The notes beneath the pieces are model-generated. The model was not told where the DNA came from. It worked only from the letters and a program-made list of their open reading frames with translations, and made no database searches. The position numbers and the translations under genes are program-made. Positions 17,143 through 26,462 of a DNA stretch of 64,000 nucleotides are shown here, piece after piece. The stretch's first letter is position 1, and each line of letters begins with the position of its first letter. Origin of the DNA: Thioalkalivibrio nitratireducens DSM 14787 (lineage in GTDB: Bacteria; Pseudomonadota; Gammaproteobacteria; Ectothiorhodospirales; Ectothiorhodospiraceae); NCBI RefSeq assembly GCF_000321415.2, contig NC_019902.2, positions 1,736,001 to 1,800,000 of the forward strand. Direction: 5' to 3'.

Positions 17143-17787
17143 TCAGTCCTCCGGACTCGCCTCGAGCGCACCGCTGTCCATGCGGCAGAGACAGTAGACG
17201 AACGGTTGTTCCTTGCCAGCCGGTGTCTGGTGCGCCTCGCGGTGGTGGCCGAGAAGCGTGAATGCGGCACCGAACTCGGCGTGAAGCGCCGACGGGCTGT
17301 AGCGCATCACCGGCAGTCCGCTGCACAGGGTCGGTCCGTCCTTGGCGAAGGTCGCGACGATGACCAGGCCGCCCGGTTTCACCGCGCGCAGCACCTGCCG
17401 CACGTAGGCTTGGCGACCCGAGGAGTCGGTCAGGAAATGGAACACGGCCCGGTCGTGCCAGACGTCGTAAGCATGAGCGGGCAGATCGGCATCGAGCACG
17501 TTGGCCTCCAGCCAGTGTACGTCCGACGCCCGCTTCCCCAGCCTTGCGCGGGCCGCGGCCAGCGCCGCTTTGGATACGTCCAGCACGGTGAGGTCGCGGT
17601 AGCCCTCGCGCAGGCAGTCGTCGACGAAGTGCGAGGCTCCTGCCCCAACGTCGATGATCGCGGCATCCCTGGGCACCCCGGCGTCCCGGAGGATCTGCAG
17701 GGACAGCCGGGCATGTTCCTGAAACCAGCTGACCTCGGTTTCGCTTTTCGAAGCGTAGACTTTTTCCCAGTGCTCTTTGGATTCCAT
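17143..17787 (-). CDS. class I SAM-dependent methyltransferase
   Basis: The protein has 214 residues from ATG 17787 (AGGAAC ribosome site); a longer start at 17817 is possible. Motif I is IIDVGAGASHFVDD near residue 45, followed by LTVLDVSKAALAAAR and DVWHDRAVFHFL, as in class I small-molecule methyltransferases. The start MESKEHWEKVYASK is typical of a frequently annotated but poorly characterised group. It lies downstream of the PpiC-like gene, on the same strand as the nar operon. The substrate is unknown. Confidence 0.85.
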   Translation of the reverse strand: MESKEHWEKVYASKSETEVSWFQEHARLSLQILRDAGVPRDAAIIDVGAGASHFVDDCLREGYRDLTVLDVSKAALAAARARLGKRASDVHWLEANVLDADLPAHAYDVWHDRAVFHFLTDSSGRQAYVRQVLRAVKPGGLVIVATFAKDGPTLCSGLPVMRYSPSALHAEFGAAFTLLGHHREAHQTPAGKEQPFVYCLCRMDSGALEASPED

Positions 17788-17897
17788 CGGAGTTCCTGGC
17801 CTGGCCGTCATTCGCACGAAAACGGGGGTGAATCCCTTTCACCTTCCGCGGCTTCCGTGTTCTTCCGTGGCTGCATTGTCGCGGTGCCAAGGCTTGG

Positions 17898-18671
17898 CTA
17901 TTGCACCAGCGGGGTGTCGGCGCCGTCCAGGTCGAGGCCGTCGATGCGGGCGTCGCCGACCAGGCGCTGCAGGTACTGGGCGACGGCGCGGCGCAGCACG
18001 TGCTGTTCCATGTACTCCGCCACCTGGGCCTGCACGGCCTCGAACGGCAGTTGTTCGCCACCCTCCCGACCCCGCAGGTAGACCAGGTGCACGCCGTAGC
18101 GGGTCTCGAGCGGGCGCGATGCGATCTTGCCGGGCTCCATGCGCTCCAGCGCTTTCTCGAACTCGGGCACGGTCTGGCCGCGGCCGATCGGACCCAGGTC
18201 GCCGCCCGCGTCGCGCGACGGGCAGGCGGAATGGGTCATCGCCGCCGCGGTGAACGCGCCGGGATCATCGCCGATCTCGGCCAGCAGTTCTTCAGCCCCG
18301 GCGATCGCTTCCCGTCGAGCTTCATGATCGTCCGGGGCCGCCGGGAGCAAGATATGTGACACGTGGTGCACGACGGGGCTGCGGAAGCGCTCCCGGTGCG
18401 TGTCGTAGTAGCGCCGGCAGGCCGCGTTATCGGCCTTCGGGACCTGGACTGCCCGAGCCATCAATGCCTGGATCAGGCTTTCCTCCGGATCGGTCGCATC
18501 AAGGGGCGGGCTCAACTCGCTGCGGCGGGCTTCCTGCAGCAGCAGTTCGCGGATCACCAGCGCCCGGGCCGCTTCGTACTGGGCGACATCGGCCGACGGG
18601 GCGGGGTGATATTGCATCTCGCGGTGGATCGCCTGTTCGGGGATCTCCACACCGTTCACGGTTATCGTCAT
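17898..18671 (-). CDS. PpiC-type (parvulin) peptidyl-prolyl isomerase of the nar operon
   Basis: The protein has 257 residues from ATG 18671. The N-terminal helical half precedes a parvulin core (residues ~110-210) with VSHILL, GGDLGPIGRGQTVPEFEKAL and YGVHLVYL, the conserved parvulin elements. No signal peptide is seen, so a cytoplasmic role such as folding of the nitrate reductase subunits fits. PpiC-like genes next to narGHJI are known in proteobacteria. It follows the DsrC-like gene, with a repeat-rich gap of about 370 bp. Confidence 0.85.
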   Translation of the reverse strand: MTITVNGVEIPEQAIHREMQYHPAPSADVAQYEAARALVIRELLLQEARRSELSPPLDATDPEESLIQALMARAVQVPKADNAACRRYYDTHRERFRSPVVHHVSHILLPAAPDDHEARREAIAGAEELLAEIGDDPGAFTAAAMTHSACPSRDAGGDLGPIGRGQTVPEFEKALERMEPGKIASRPLETRYGVHLVYLRGREGGEQLPFEAVQAQVAEYMEQHVLRRAVAQYLQRLVGDARIDGLDLDGADTPLVQ

Positions 18672-18730
18672 GGCATCGTCTCTCGTCTTTCCGTCGGGTT
18701 CCAAAAAGCCGCCGCCGGTTCATGTTCAGG

Positions 18731-18842
18731 TCAGGCGGAAAAGCGCGTCGTGATCCACGGTTCGCCCTCGGTGAATGCACACAGGCCCGGGTTCGCGCGG
18801 CGCCGCACGGCGGATGACGGCCTTCAGCCTCTTCCGCCCTAC
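18731..18842. repeat. palindromic intergenic repeat, diverged copy
   Basis: The unit has a left arm like AGGCGGAAAAGCG...GTGATCC and a right arm GGCGGATGACGGCCTTCAGC...CCGCCCTA, which together form a long imperfect inverted repeat. Same family as 18891-19002. Confidence 0.7.
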
Positions 18843-18890
18843 CCTGCTGTCCAGCGGGACCAAAACCACCGCCGGCGGTTCAAGCCGCTG

Positions 18891-19002
18891 TAGGGCGGAA
18901 AAGCGCAGCGTCATCCGCCTTTCAGCTTCGGGGTAGGCACACCCGCCGGGGTTCGCGCGGTGCCGCACGGCGGATGACGGCCTTCGGCCTCTTCCGCCCT
19001 AC
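18891..19002. repeat. palindromic intergenic repeat (112 bp)
   Basis: The left arm TAGGGCGGAAAAGCGCAGCG and right arm GCCTTCGGCCTCTTCCGCCC are largely complementary and enclose ~60 variable bases. The copy lies just downstream of the DsrC-like gene ending at 19044. Related copies are at 33683, 33816, 37727 and 48976. It may act as a REP-type or MITE-like element. Confidence 0.75.
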
Positions 19003-19043
19003 GCCCCTTGCGGGTCGGTGTCGTTCTGCATGGCCCGCGCCGT

Positions 19044-19382
19044 TCAGCCGGTGCTCCAGGCACGGGGGCGGCGCATGCCGGCGATCCGGCAGGCCTGCTT
19101 CACGTAGCCGTAGGGGAACAGCTCGAACAGGTGGTTGTGGGCCTTGTCGCCGTAGCCGAACTCCTCGTCGAGGAACTTGATCACGAAGCGGGCATCCACC
19201 GCGATCTGGTGCTCGTCGTAGTACTCGCGGATGAAGCGGATCACGGCCCAGTGTTCGTCAGTGAGGTCGATCCCCTCTTCCGCGGCGATGTGTTCCGCGA
19301 CGCCCGAGGTCCAGGCCTCGGGGTCGACGAGGTAGCCTTCCTCGTCGGTGGCGATGGTCGTGTCGTTGAATTCGATGGCCAT
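19044..19382 (-). CDS. DsrC/TusE-family protein lacking the penultimate Cys (RspA-like)
   Basis: The protein has 112 residues from ATG 19382 (TGGAGA ribosome site). The DsrC fold is clear: DEEGYLVDPEAW, HWAVIRFIREYYDEHQ, and the C-terminal arm YVKQACRIAGM. In DsrC the arm ends with a Cys eleven residues after this first Cys. Here that position is Trp (RPRAWSTG), so the trisulfide-forming pair is absent. Family knowledge separates such proteins from true DsrC and TusE as likely regulators. The gene sits directly after narI, linking a sulfur-family protein with nitrate reductase. A close paralog lies at 33965, identical at 92 of 112 positions by hand alignment. Confidence 0.9.
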   Translation of the reverse strand: MAIEFNDTTIATDEEGYLVDPEAWTSGVAEHIAAEEGIDLTDEHWAVIRFIREYYDEHQIAVDARFVIKFLDEEFGYGDKAHNHLFELFPYGYVKQACRIAGMRRPRAWSTG

Positions 19383-19499
19383 GGGGCATTCTCCAGTCGG
19401 TCTTTGCGTCATCGGTTGTCGGTCGTTGTGAAAGCTTCGGCCTTCGCCTCCGTCCCCCTCCCGCATGCGGGATCAAGGTCGGGTTCGGGGGTGCATGGT

Positions 19500-19672
19500 G
19501 CCGTGCACTTCCCCCTCCCCAGCCCTCCCCCGCAGGCGGGGAGGGCGTTTGCTCCCCCTCTCCCGCTTGCGGGGAGAGGGGCCGGGGGTGAGGGTTGAGT
19601 GCACGCGGGGATGACCATGCGCTTCCTCCTCCCCAACCCTCTCCCGCTCGTAGGGAGGGAGTTCCGGGGAGG
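19500..19672. repeat. hairpin-rich gap between narI and the DsrC-like gene
   Basis: Two GC-rich perfect stems are visible: GCCCTCCCC paired with GGGGAGGGC (19522-19546) and CCCCTCTCCC paired with GGGAGAGGGG (19555-19581). A looser third follows. None has a T-run, so these may be processing or attenuation sites that lower expression of downstream genes relative to narGHJI. Confidence 0.5.
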
Positions 19673-19674
19673 GT

Positions 19675-20352
19675 TCAGCGGCGGCGCACCAGCTGGTAGC
19701 TGCGGCCGAGGTACCAGACGGGGGCGCTCCAGATGTGCACCAGCCGGGTGAACGGGAACACCAGGAACATCGTCAGCCCGAGGACGATGTGCGCCTTGAA
19801 GATCCAGTGGGTGTCGACGATGAACGCGGCGGCACCCGGCTGGAAGGTCACGATGTGCTGCGCCCAGTTCGCCAGCGCCACCATGTTCGCGCCGTCCAGG
19901 TGGGTCATCGACAGCGGCAGCGTGGCAAGCCCGAGAATCAGCTGCACATACAGCAGGACCAGGATGAAGTGATCGGACCCGCTGCTGGTCGCCCGGATAC
20001 GGGCGTCGAACAGGCGGCGATAGAGCAGCATGCTCAGCCCCACGAAGGTCATCAGGCCGAAGATGCCGCCCGCGATGATCGCGATCAGCTGCTTGGCCGG
20101 CGTCGAGATCCCGATCGCCTTGTACGCCCACTCGGGCGTCAGCAGACCAAACAGGTGACCGAAGAACAGCAGCAGGATCCCGATGTGGAACAGGTTGCTC
20201 GCGAGACGCAGGTTCTTCGTGCGCAGCATCTGGCTCGAGCCGCTGCGCCAGGTGAACTGGTCGCGCTCGAAACGTACCAGGCTGCCCAGCAGGAACACGG
20301 CGAGCGCCAGATACGGGAAGTACCCGAAGACGAGTTCGTTCAGATAATCCAT
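19675..20352 (-). CDS. narI: respiratory nitrate reductase gamma subunit (cytochrome b)
   Basis: The protein has 225 residues from ATG 20352 (GGAGGT eight bases upstream, better than the TTG at 20361). Five hydrophobic helices are visible. His residues in SNLFHIGILLLFFGHLFG and in the HIVLGL...LVHIW helices match the bis-haem b ligands of NarI. The subunit takes electrons from quinol at the outer face and passes them to NarH. It is last of the narGHJI core and follows narJ by 5 bp. Confidence 0.97.
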   Translation of the reverse strand: MDYLNELVFGYFPYLALAVFLLGSLVRFERDQFTWRSGSSQMLRTKNLRLASNLFHIGILLLFFGHLFGLLTPEWAYKAIGISTPAKQLIAIIAGGIFGLMTFVGLSMLLYRRLFDARIRATSSGSDHFILVLLYVQLILGLATLPLSMTHLDGANMVALANWAQHIVTFQPGAAAFIVDTHWIFKAHIVLGLTMFLVFPFTRLVHIWSAPVWYLGRSYQLVRRR

Positions 20353-20357
20353 TGTAG

Positions 20358-21098
20358 TCAACCTCCGAAGACGGATTGCTTGGCGGGCACGGTGCCGGCG
20401 GGTTCCGGCTTCACCCAGTGGATCGGCTGTTCAGTCGCCTGCCCGCTGCCGCAGCCGCCCGGCGCGAGGAAGGTCACCGCCTCTTCTTCCCAGTACTTGT
20501 CCATGTTCACCACCGTTTCGTCGGGGCCCTCGGCAGCCGCCTGCTCTCGGATCTCGTCGAGGTTCTCGGGCGCACCCGCAAAGGCCAGCAGCGCGTCGAA
20601 CAGAACCCCATACCGGCTGCCCCGCAATGCCAGTCGTTCGCCAATCAGTGCAAGCACCGGCGCCGCGTCGCCGAGCAGTTCGCGGGCCTCGTTCACCGGC
20701 CGCTCGGAGGCGAACTCCAGGAACAGCGGCAGGTAGTCCGGCAGTTCCCGCGCGCTCAGCTCGAAGCCGTGACGGCGGTACAGGTCCACCAGGTCCACCA
20801 TCGCCTGGCCCCGGTCGCGCGACTCCCCGTGCACGTGCTCGAACAGGTGCAGGGACACCGCCCGGCCACGGTCGAACAGGTTCACATAGTCCTCCTGCAG
20901 CACGTAGAGGTCCGTGATACGCAATTCGGCGATCAGCGTTCCGATACGCCGCCGCAGCTCCGGAGGTAGCAGCCGTTCCTCTTCCACCGCCGCCGCCAGC
21001 TCCTCCAGCGCCCCGAGCAGGTCGGCTCGCGGGTAACACAACAGCCGGGAGATCACCTTCAGCGTTTTCATCGGTTCGATCCGATCCGTGTCGGTCAT
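20358..21098 (-). CDS. narJ: nitrate reductase assembly chaperone
   Basis: The protein has 246 residues from ATG 21098, whose ATGA overlaps the narH stop, with ribosome site GGAGGTG. The core (LKVISRLLCYPRADL, YVNLFDRGRAVSLHLFEHVHGESRDRGQAM) is the NarJ/NarW signature. NarJ binds apo-NarG, aids molybdenum-cofactor insertion and holds it from the membrane until it is complete. The ~55-residue C-terminus with a CGSGQ segment is variable in the family. Confidence 0.96.
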   Translation of the reverse strand: MTDTDRIEPMKTLKVISRLLCYPRADLLGALEELAAAVEEERLLPPELRRRIGTLIAELRITDLYVLQEDYVNLFDRGRAVSLHLFEHVHGESRDRGQAMVDLVDLYRRHGFELSARELPDYLPLFLEFASERPVNEARELLGDAAPVLALIGERLALRGSRYGVLFDALLAFAGAPENLDEIREQAAAEGPDETVVNMDKYWEEEAVTFLAPGGCGSGQATEQPIHWVKPEPAGTVPAKQSVFGG

Positions 21099-22642
21099 GA
21101 CTTCACCTCCACCCGGATCGGCTTGCCCTGACGGTCGGTCAGGCGCTTGGTGCCGAAAATGCTGGTCTTGGTCGCCCCGTCGGCGCAGGAGTTGCCGAAG
21201 CTGAAGCCGCAACCGCCGCGCTCGCCGTAGGCGTCGTAGGTCGCACTCGCGTACTCCCGGTGCGAACTCGGGATCACGAAACGGTCCTCGTAGTTCGCGA
21301 TCGCGAGATAGCGGTACATCACCTCGATCTGGTCCATGCGCAGACCGACGTCGTCGAGCACGGCCTGGTTGAACTCGCCGTCCACGGTCTTCGAGCGCAT
21401 GTAGGCGCGCATCGCAAGCATGCGTTTCAGCGCCAGCGTCACCGGCTTTTCGTCACCGGCCGTCAGCATGTTCGCGAGGTAGCGCACCGGGATGCGCAGC
21501 GAGTCGACGTCGGGGATGATGCCGTTCATACCCATCTTCCCGGACTCGGCGGCGGACTGGATCGGCGACAGCGGCGGGACGTACCACACCATCGGCAGCG
21601 TGCGGTACTCCGGGTGCAGCGGGAACGCGATCTTCCACTCCATTGCCATCTTGTAGATCGGCGACTGCTGGGCGGCGGTGAGCCAGGACTCGGGGATGCC
21701 TTCCTTGCGGGCGGCAGCGAGCACCTTCTCGTCGAACGGATCCAGGAACATTTCCAGCTGCTTCTCGTACAGATCCCGCTCGCTGGCAACGCTGGCAGCT
21801 TCCTCGATCTTGTCCGCGTCGTACAGCAAAACTCCGAGGTAGCGGATGCGTCCGACGCAGGTTTCCGAGCAGACCGTCGGCTGGCTCACCTCGATGCGCG
21901 GATAGCAGAAGATGCACTTCTCCGATTTCCCGGTGTTCCAGTTGTAGTAGATCTTCTTGTATGGGCAACCGGACACGCACATGCGCCAGCCGCGGCACTT
22001 GTCCTGATCGATCAGCACGATCCCGTCTTCCTCGCGCTTGTAGATCGCGCCACTCGGGCACGATGCGACGCAGGCCGGGTTCAGGCAGTGCTCGCACAGG
22101 CGCGGCAGGTACATCATGAAGGTGTTCTCGAACTGGCCGTAGATGTCCTTCTGCACCTGTTCGAAGTTGTAGTCCTTCGAGCGCTTGGAGAACTCGGTAC
22201 CCAGGATCTCCTCCCAGTTCGGCCCCCAGTGGATCTTCTCCATCCGCTTCCCGCTCACCAGCGAACGCGGGCGAGCGACTGGCATTGCCCTCGACTCCGG
22301 CGCGTCCTGCAGATGCGCGTAGTCGTAGTCCCAGGGCTCGTAGTAGTCGTCGATCTCGGGCAGGTCCGGGTTCGCGAAGATGTTCGCCAGGATCCGCCAC
22401 TTGCCGCCCATGCGCGGCTCGATATGCCCGTCCTCGCGGCGGCGCCAGCCGCCGTTCCAGCGGTCCTGGTTCTCCCACTCCTTCGGATAGCCGATGCCGG
22501 GCTTGGTCTCGACGTTGTTGAACCAGGCGTACTCCATCCCGTCGCGCGAGGTCCAGACGTTCTTGCAGGTGACCGAACAGGTGTGGCAACCGATGCACTT
22601 GTCCAGGTTCAGCACCATTGCGATCTGTGCACGAATCTTCAT
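21095..22642 (-). CDS. narH: nitrate reductase beta subunit (Fe-S)
   Basis: The protein has 515 residues, normal for NarH. Four Cys clusters are readable: CIGCHTCSVTC, CEHCLNPACVASC, CRGWRMCVSGC (Trp replacing one Cys, as in the [3Fe-4S] site) and CIFCYPRI...CSETC. These carry electrons from NarI haem to NarG. The start lies one base after the narG stop and the gene overlaps narJ. Confidence 0.98.
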   Translation of the reverse strand: MKIRAQIAMVLNLDKCIGCHTCSVTCKNVWTSRDGMEYAWFNNVETKPGIGYPKEWENQDRWNGGWRRREDGHIEPRMGGKWRILANIFANPDLPEIDDYYEPWDYDYAHLQDAPESRAMPVARPRSLVSGKRMEKIHWGPNWEEILGTEFSKRSKDYNFEQVQKDIYGQFENTFMMYLPRLCEHCLNPACVASCPSGAIYKREEDGIVLIDQDKCRGWRMCVSGCPYKKIYYNWNTGKSEKCIFCYPRIEVSQPTVCSETCVGRIRYLGVLLYDADKIEEAASVASERDLYEKQLEMFLDPFDEKVLAAARKEGIPESWLTAAQQSPIYKMAMEWKIAFPLHPEYRTLPMVWYVPPLSPIQSAAESGKMGMNGIIPDVDSLRIPVRYLANMLTAGDEKPVTLALKRMLAMRAYMRSKTVDGEFNQAVLDDVGLRMDQIEVMYRYLAIANYEDRFVIPSSHREYASATYDAYGERGGCGFSFGNSCADGATKTSIFGTKRLTDRQGKPIRVEVKS

Positions 22643-22643
22643 C

Positions 22644-25600
22644 TCAGCGAGCCTCCACGGCTTGAGCGGCTGGGGCGCGTTCTTCCATCCAGTCGATCTT
22701 GTTCATCTTGCGGACGATGATGAATTCGTCCCGGTTGGAACCGACGGTCCCGTAGTAGTTGAAGCCGTAGCTCAACTGGGCGTAGCCGCCGATCATGTGG
22801 GTGGGTTTCAGCACCGCGCGGGTCACCGAGTTGTGGATGCCGCCGCGCGTCTGGGTCGTCTCGGATCCGGGCGTGTTGGTGATCTTTTCCTGCGCGTGGT
22901 ACATCAGCGACATGCCTTCCGGCACCCGCTGGCTGACCACCGCGCGGGCGGCGATCGCGCCGTTCACGTTGTAGGCCTCGATCCAGTCGTTGTCCTCGAT
23001 GCCGACCTTCGCCGCGTCGACCTCGCTGATCCAGATGATCGGCCCACCCCGCGAGAGCGTGAGCATGATCAGGTTGTCGGTGTAGGTGCTGTGGATGCCC
23101 CATTTCTGGTGCGGAGTGATGAAGTTCAGCACCACCTCACCGTTGCCGTTCGGCTTGGTGCCGATGATCGGATCGACCGTCTTCATGTCCACCGGCGGGC
23201 GGTAGACACACAGCGGCTCGCCGAAGGCGCGCATCCAGGGGTGATCCTGGTAGAACTGCTGGCGCCCGGTCAGCGTGCGCCACGGGATGAGTTCGTGCAC
23301 GTTGGTGTAGCCGGCGTTGTAGGACACGTGCTCGTCCTCGAGTCCCGACCAGGTCGGCGAGGAGATAATCTTGCGCGGCTGCGCGACTACGTCGCGGAAG
23401 CGGATCTTCTCGTGCTCCTTCGGCAATGCTAGGTGCTTGTGATCGCGACCGGTAATCTGGCCCAGCGCGTCCCAGGCCTTCACCGCCACGTGGCCGTTGG
23501 TTTCCGGCGCGAGCATCAGGATCGTCTCGGCCGCGTCGACATCCGATTCGATCCGGGGCAGCCCCTGGCTGACGCCCTCTTCCGTCACCACGTAGTTGAT
23601 GTCGCCGAGCGCCTTGACCTCTTCCTCGGTGTTCCAGTTGATGCCCTTGCCGCCGTTGCCGGCCTTGACCATCAGCGGCCCCAGCGCCGTGAACTTCTTG
23701 TAGGTGTTGGGGAAGTCACGCTCGACCACCACCAGCCCCGGCATCGTCTTGCCGGGAACCAGGTCGCACTCGCCGCGCTTCCAGTCCTTTACCTCCAGCG
23801 GCTGACCCAGTTCGGCCGGCGTGTCGTGCAGCAGAGGCAACGCGACGAGGTCCTTCTCGACACCGAGGTGACCCTCGCAGACCTTCGAGAAGGTTTTCGC
23901 GATCCCCTTGAAGATGTCCCAGTCGGTCCGGGACTCCCAGGCCGGGTCCACCGCCGCCGTCAGCGGGTGGATGAACGGGTGCATGTCGGAGGTGTTCAGG
24001 TCGTGCTTCTCGTACCAGGTCGCGGTCGGAAGCACGATGTCCGAGTACATGCAGGTGGTGGACATCCGGAAGTCCAGCGTCACCAGCAGGTCGAGCTTGC
24101 CCTCGATCGGCTTGTCGGCCCAGACGACCTCCTCCGGCTTCTCGCGGCCCTCGCCGCCGAGGTCCTTGCCCTGCACCCCGTGGGTCGTGCCGAGGAGGTA
24201 CTTCAGCATGTACTCGTGGCCCTTGCCCGAAGAACCGAGCAGGTTCGAGCGCCAGACGAACAGGTTGCGCGGAATGTTCTTCGGATCGTCCGGGGCCTCG
24301 AACGCGAAGCCGAGCTTGCCGGCGCGCAGCTGCTCGACCGCGTACTCGGCGGGCGCCTTGCCCGCGGCGTCGGCCTCGCGGCACACCGCCAGCGGGTTTT
24401 CGGAAAGCTGCGGCGCGGCAGGCAGCCAGCCCATGCGCACCGAGCGCACGTTGTAGTCGATCTGGCTCCCGGTCCAGTCCTCCGGCTTCGCGGTCGGCGA
24501 CAGAATCTCCTGCATCGACAGCTTTTCGTAGCGCCACTGGCTCGAATGGATGTAGAAGAACGAGGTGCTGTTCATGTGCCGCGGCGGGCGGTGCCAGTCG
24601 AGCGCGAATGCCAGTGGCTGCCAGCCGGTCTGCGGACGCAGCTTCTCCTGCCCCACGTAATGCGACCAGCCGCCACCACTCTGGCCCACGCAGCCGCACA
24701 TCATCAGCATGTTGATGATGCCGCGGTAGTTCATGTCCATGTGGTACCAGTGGTTCATCGCCGCGCCGATGATCACCATGGACTTGCCATGGGTCTTGTC
24801 CGCGTTCTCCGCGAACTGGCGCGCGACGGTGATCACCTGATCACGCTTCACGCCGGTGATGCGTTCCTGCCAGGCCGGCGTGTAGGGCACGTCGTCGTCG
24901 TAGCTCGCGGCGACGTTCCCACCGCCGAGGCCACGGTCCACACCGTAGTTCGCGCAGGTCAGGTCGAACACGGTCGCAACCAGTGCTTCTGAACCGTCGG
25001 CCAGCTGGATCTTCTTCGCCGGCACGTTGCGAACCTGAAGCGTGTCATGGTCGGTGTGGGTGAAATGCGGATGCTTCGCGCCGCCGAAATACGGGAACGC
25101 GACCGGCACCACTTCATCGGAATCGCCGATCACCGTCAGTGCGAGCTGCACCTCCGCGCCGGTGGCCGAATCCTTCGCTTCCAGGTTCCAACGGCCGACA
25201 TCGTCGCCCGTCTCACCCCAGCGGAACCCTACGGAGCCGTTGGGCACGACCAGCCGGCCCGAGGTTTCGTCCAGGGACAGGGTCTTCCATTCGGCATTGG
25301 CCTTCTGGCCCAGCGAATCCTTCAGGTCGGAGGCGCGCAGGAAGCGGCCGTTCACGTAGTGGCCGTCCTGCTTGTCGAGCAGCACCAGCAGCGGGAAGTC
25401 GGTCTTCTCGCGCGCATACTGGGTGAAGTACTCGCTCTTGTTCTCGACGTGGAACTCTTTGAGGATCACGTGGCCCATCGCCATCGCGAGTGCGGCGTCA
25501 GTGCCCTGCTTCGGATGCAGCCAGATGTCGGCGAACTTGGTCGCCTCGGCGTAGTCGGGCGAGACCACGACGGTCTTCGTGCCCTTGTAGCGCACCTCGG

Positions 25601-26402
25601 TCATGAAATGGGCGTCCGGCGTGCGCGTCTGCGGCACGTTCGAACCCCACATCATCAGGAACGTCGAGTTGTACCAGTCCGCGGATTCGGGAACGTCGGT
25701 CTGCTCACCCCAGGTCTGCGGCGACGACGGCGGCAGGTCGCAGTACCAGTCGTAGAAGCTGCCGCAGGCGCCGCCGATCAGCGACAGGTACCGGGAACCC
25801 GCCGCGTAGGAAACCATCGACATCGCAGGAATCGGCGAGAACCCGTAGATGCGATCCGGCCCGTAGGCCTTGGCGGTGTAGACGTTCGCGGCGGCAATGA
25901 TCTCGTTGATCTCGTCCCATTCCGCGCGCACGAAACCGCCGAGGCCGCGCATCGACTTGTAGGAACGCGCCTTCGCCGGATCCTCGACGATGCTCTCCCA
26001 GGCCTCGACCGGGCCCAGCGTGCGCCGCGCGTCGCGCCAGAGCTTCACCAGCCGGCTGCGGACCAGCGGGTACTTCACCCGGTTCGCGCTGTAGATGTAC
26101 CAGGAGTAGCTCGCACCGCGCTGGCAGCCGCGGGGCTCGTGGTTGGGGAGATCCGGGCGAGTCCGGGGATAGTCGGTCTGCTGAGTCTCCCAGGTCACCA
26201 GCCCGTTTTTCACGTAGATCTTCCAGCTGCACGAACCGGTGCAGTTGGTTCCGTGGGTGGACCGCACGATCTTGTCATGCTGCCAGCGCTGGCGGTATCC
26301 GTCCTCCCAGCGGCGGTCTTCGCGGGTGACCTCTCCGTGCCCGCTGGAGAAATGGTCCTTGACCCGGTTGAAGAACGTCAGTCGGTCGAGAAAATGGCTC
26401 AT
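22644..26402 (-). CDS. narG: nitrate reductase alpha subunit (Mo-bisMGD)
   Basis: The protein has 1252 residues from ATG 26402 (AGGAGAG ribosome site). The N-terminal HGTNCTGSCSW region holds the FS0 [4Fe-4S] ligands. TRTPDAHFMTEVRYKG contains the Asp that binds molybdenum in E. coli NarG. No twin-arginine signal is present, consistent with the cytoplasm-facing enzyme. It reduces nitrate to nitrite with electrons from quinol through NarI and NarH. The large plus-strand open frames across this gene are codon-bias shadows. Confidence 0.98.
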   Translation of the reverse strand: MSHFLDRLTFFNRVKDHFSSGHGEVTREDRRWEDGYRQRWQHDKIVRSTHGTNCTGSCSWKIYVKNGLVTWETQQTDYPRTRPDLPNHEPRGCQRGASYSWYIYSANRVKYPLVRSRLVKLWRDARRTLGPVEAWESIVEDPAKARSYKSMRGLGGFVRAEWDEINEIIAAANVYTAKAYGPDRIYGFSPIPAMSMVSYAAGSRYLSLIGGACGSFYDWYCDLPPSSPQTWGEQTDVPESADWYNSTFLMMWGSNVPQTRTPDAHFMTEVRYKGTKTVVVSPDYAEATKFADIWLHPKQGTDAALAMAMGHVILKEFHVENKSEYFTQYAREKTDFPLLVLLDKQDGHYVNGRFLRASDLKDSLGQKANAEWKTLSLDETSGRLVVPNGSVGFRWGETGDDVGRWNLEAKDSATGAEVQLALTVIGDSDEVVPVAFPYFGGAKHPHFTHTDHDTLQVRNVPAKKIQLADGSEALVATVFDLTCANYGVDRGLGGGNVAASYDDDVPYTPAWQERITGVKRDQVITVARQFAENADKTHGKSMVIIGAAMNHWYHMDMNYRGIINMLMMCGCVGQSGGGWSHYVGQEKLRPQTGWQPLAFALDWHRPPRHMNSTSFFYIHSSQWRYEKLSMQEILSPTAKPEDWTGSQIDYNVRSVRMGWLPAAPQLSENPLAVCREADAAGKAPAEYAVEQLRAGKLGFAFEAPDDPKNIPRNLFVWRSNLLGSSGKGHEYMLKYLLGTTHGVQGKDLGGEGREKPEEVVWADKPIEGKLDLLVTLDFRMSTTCMYSDIVLPTATWYEKHDLNTSDMHPFIHPLTAAVDPAWESRTDWDIFKGIAKTFSKVCEGHLGVEKDLVALPLLHDTPAELGQPLEVKDWKRGECDLVPGKTMPGLVVVERDFPNTYKKFTALGPLMVKAGNGGKGINWNTEEEVKALGDINYVVTEEGVSQGLPRIESDVDAAETILMLAPETNGHVAVKAWDALGQITGRDHKHLALPKEHEKIRFRDVVAQPRKIISSPTWSGLEDEHVSYNAGYTNVHELIPWRTLTGRQQFYQDHPWMRAFGEPLCVYRPPVDMKTVDPIIGTKPNGNGEVVLNFITPHQKWGIHSTYTDNLIMLTLSRGGPIIWISEVDAAKVGIEDNDWIEAYNVNGAIAARAVVSQRVPEGMSLMYHAQEKITNTPGSETTQTRGGIHNSVTRAVLKPTHMIGGYAQLSYGFNYYGTVGSNRDEFIIVRKMNKIDWMEERAPAAQAVEAR

Positions 26403-26462
26403 TCGGACTCTCCTGTTACACCAGGGTGGGCACGGCGCGCCCACCGCATTCGTCGTCGAGGC

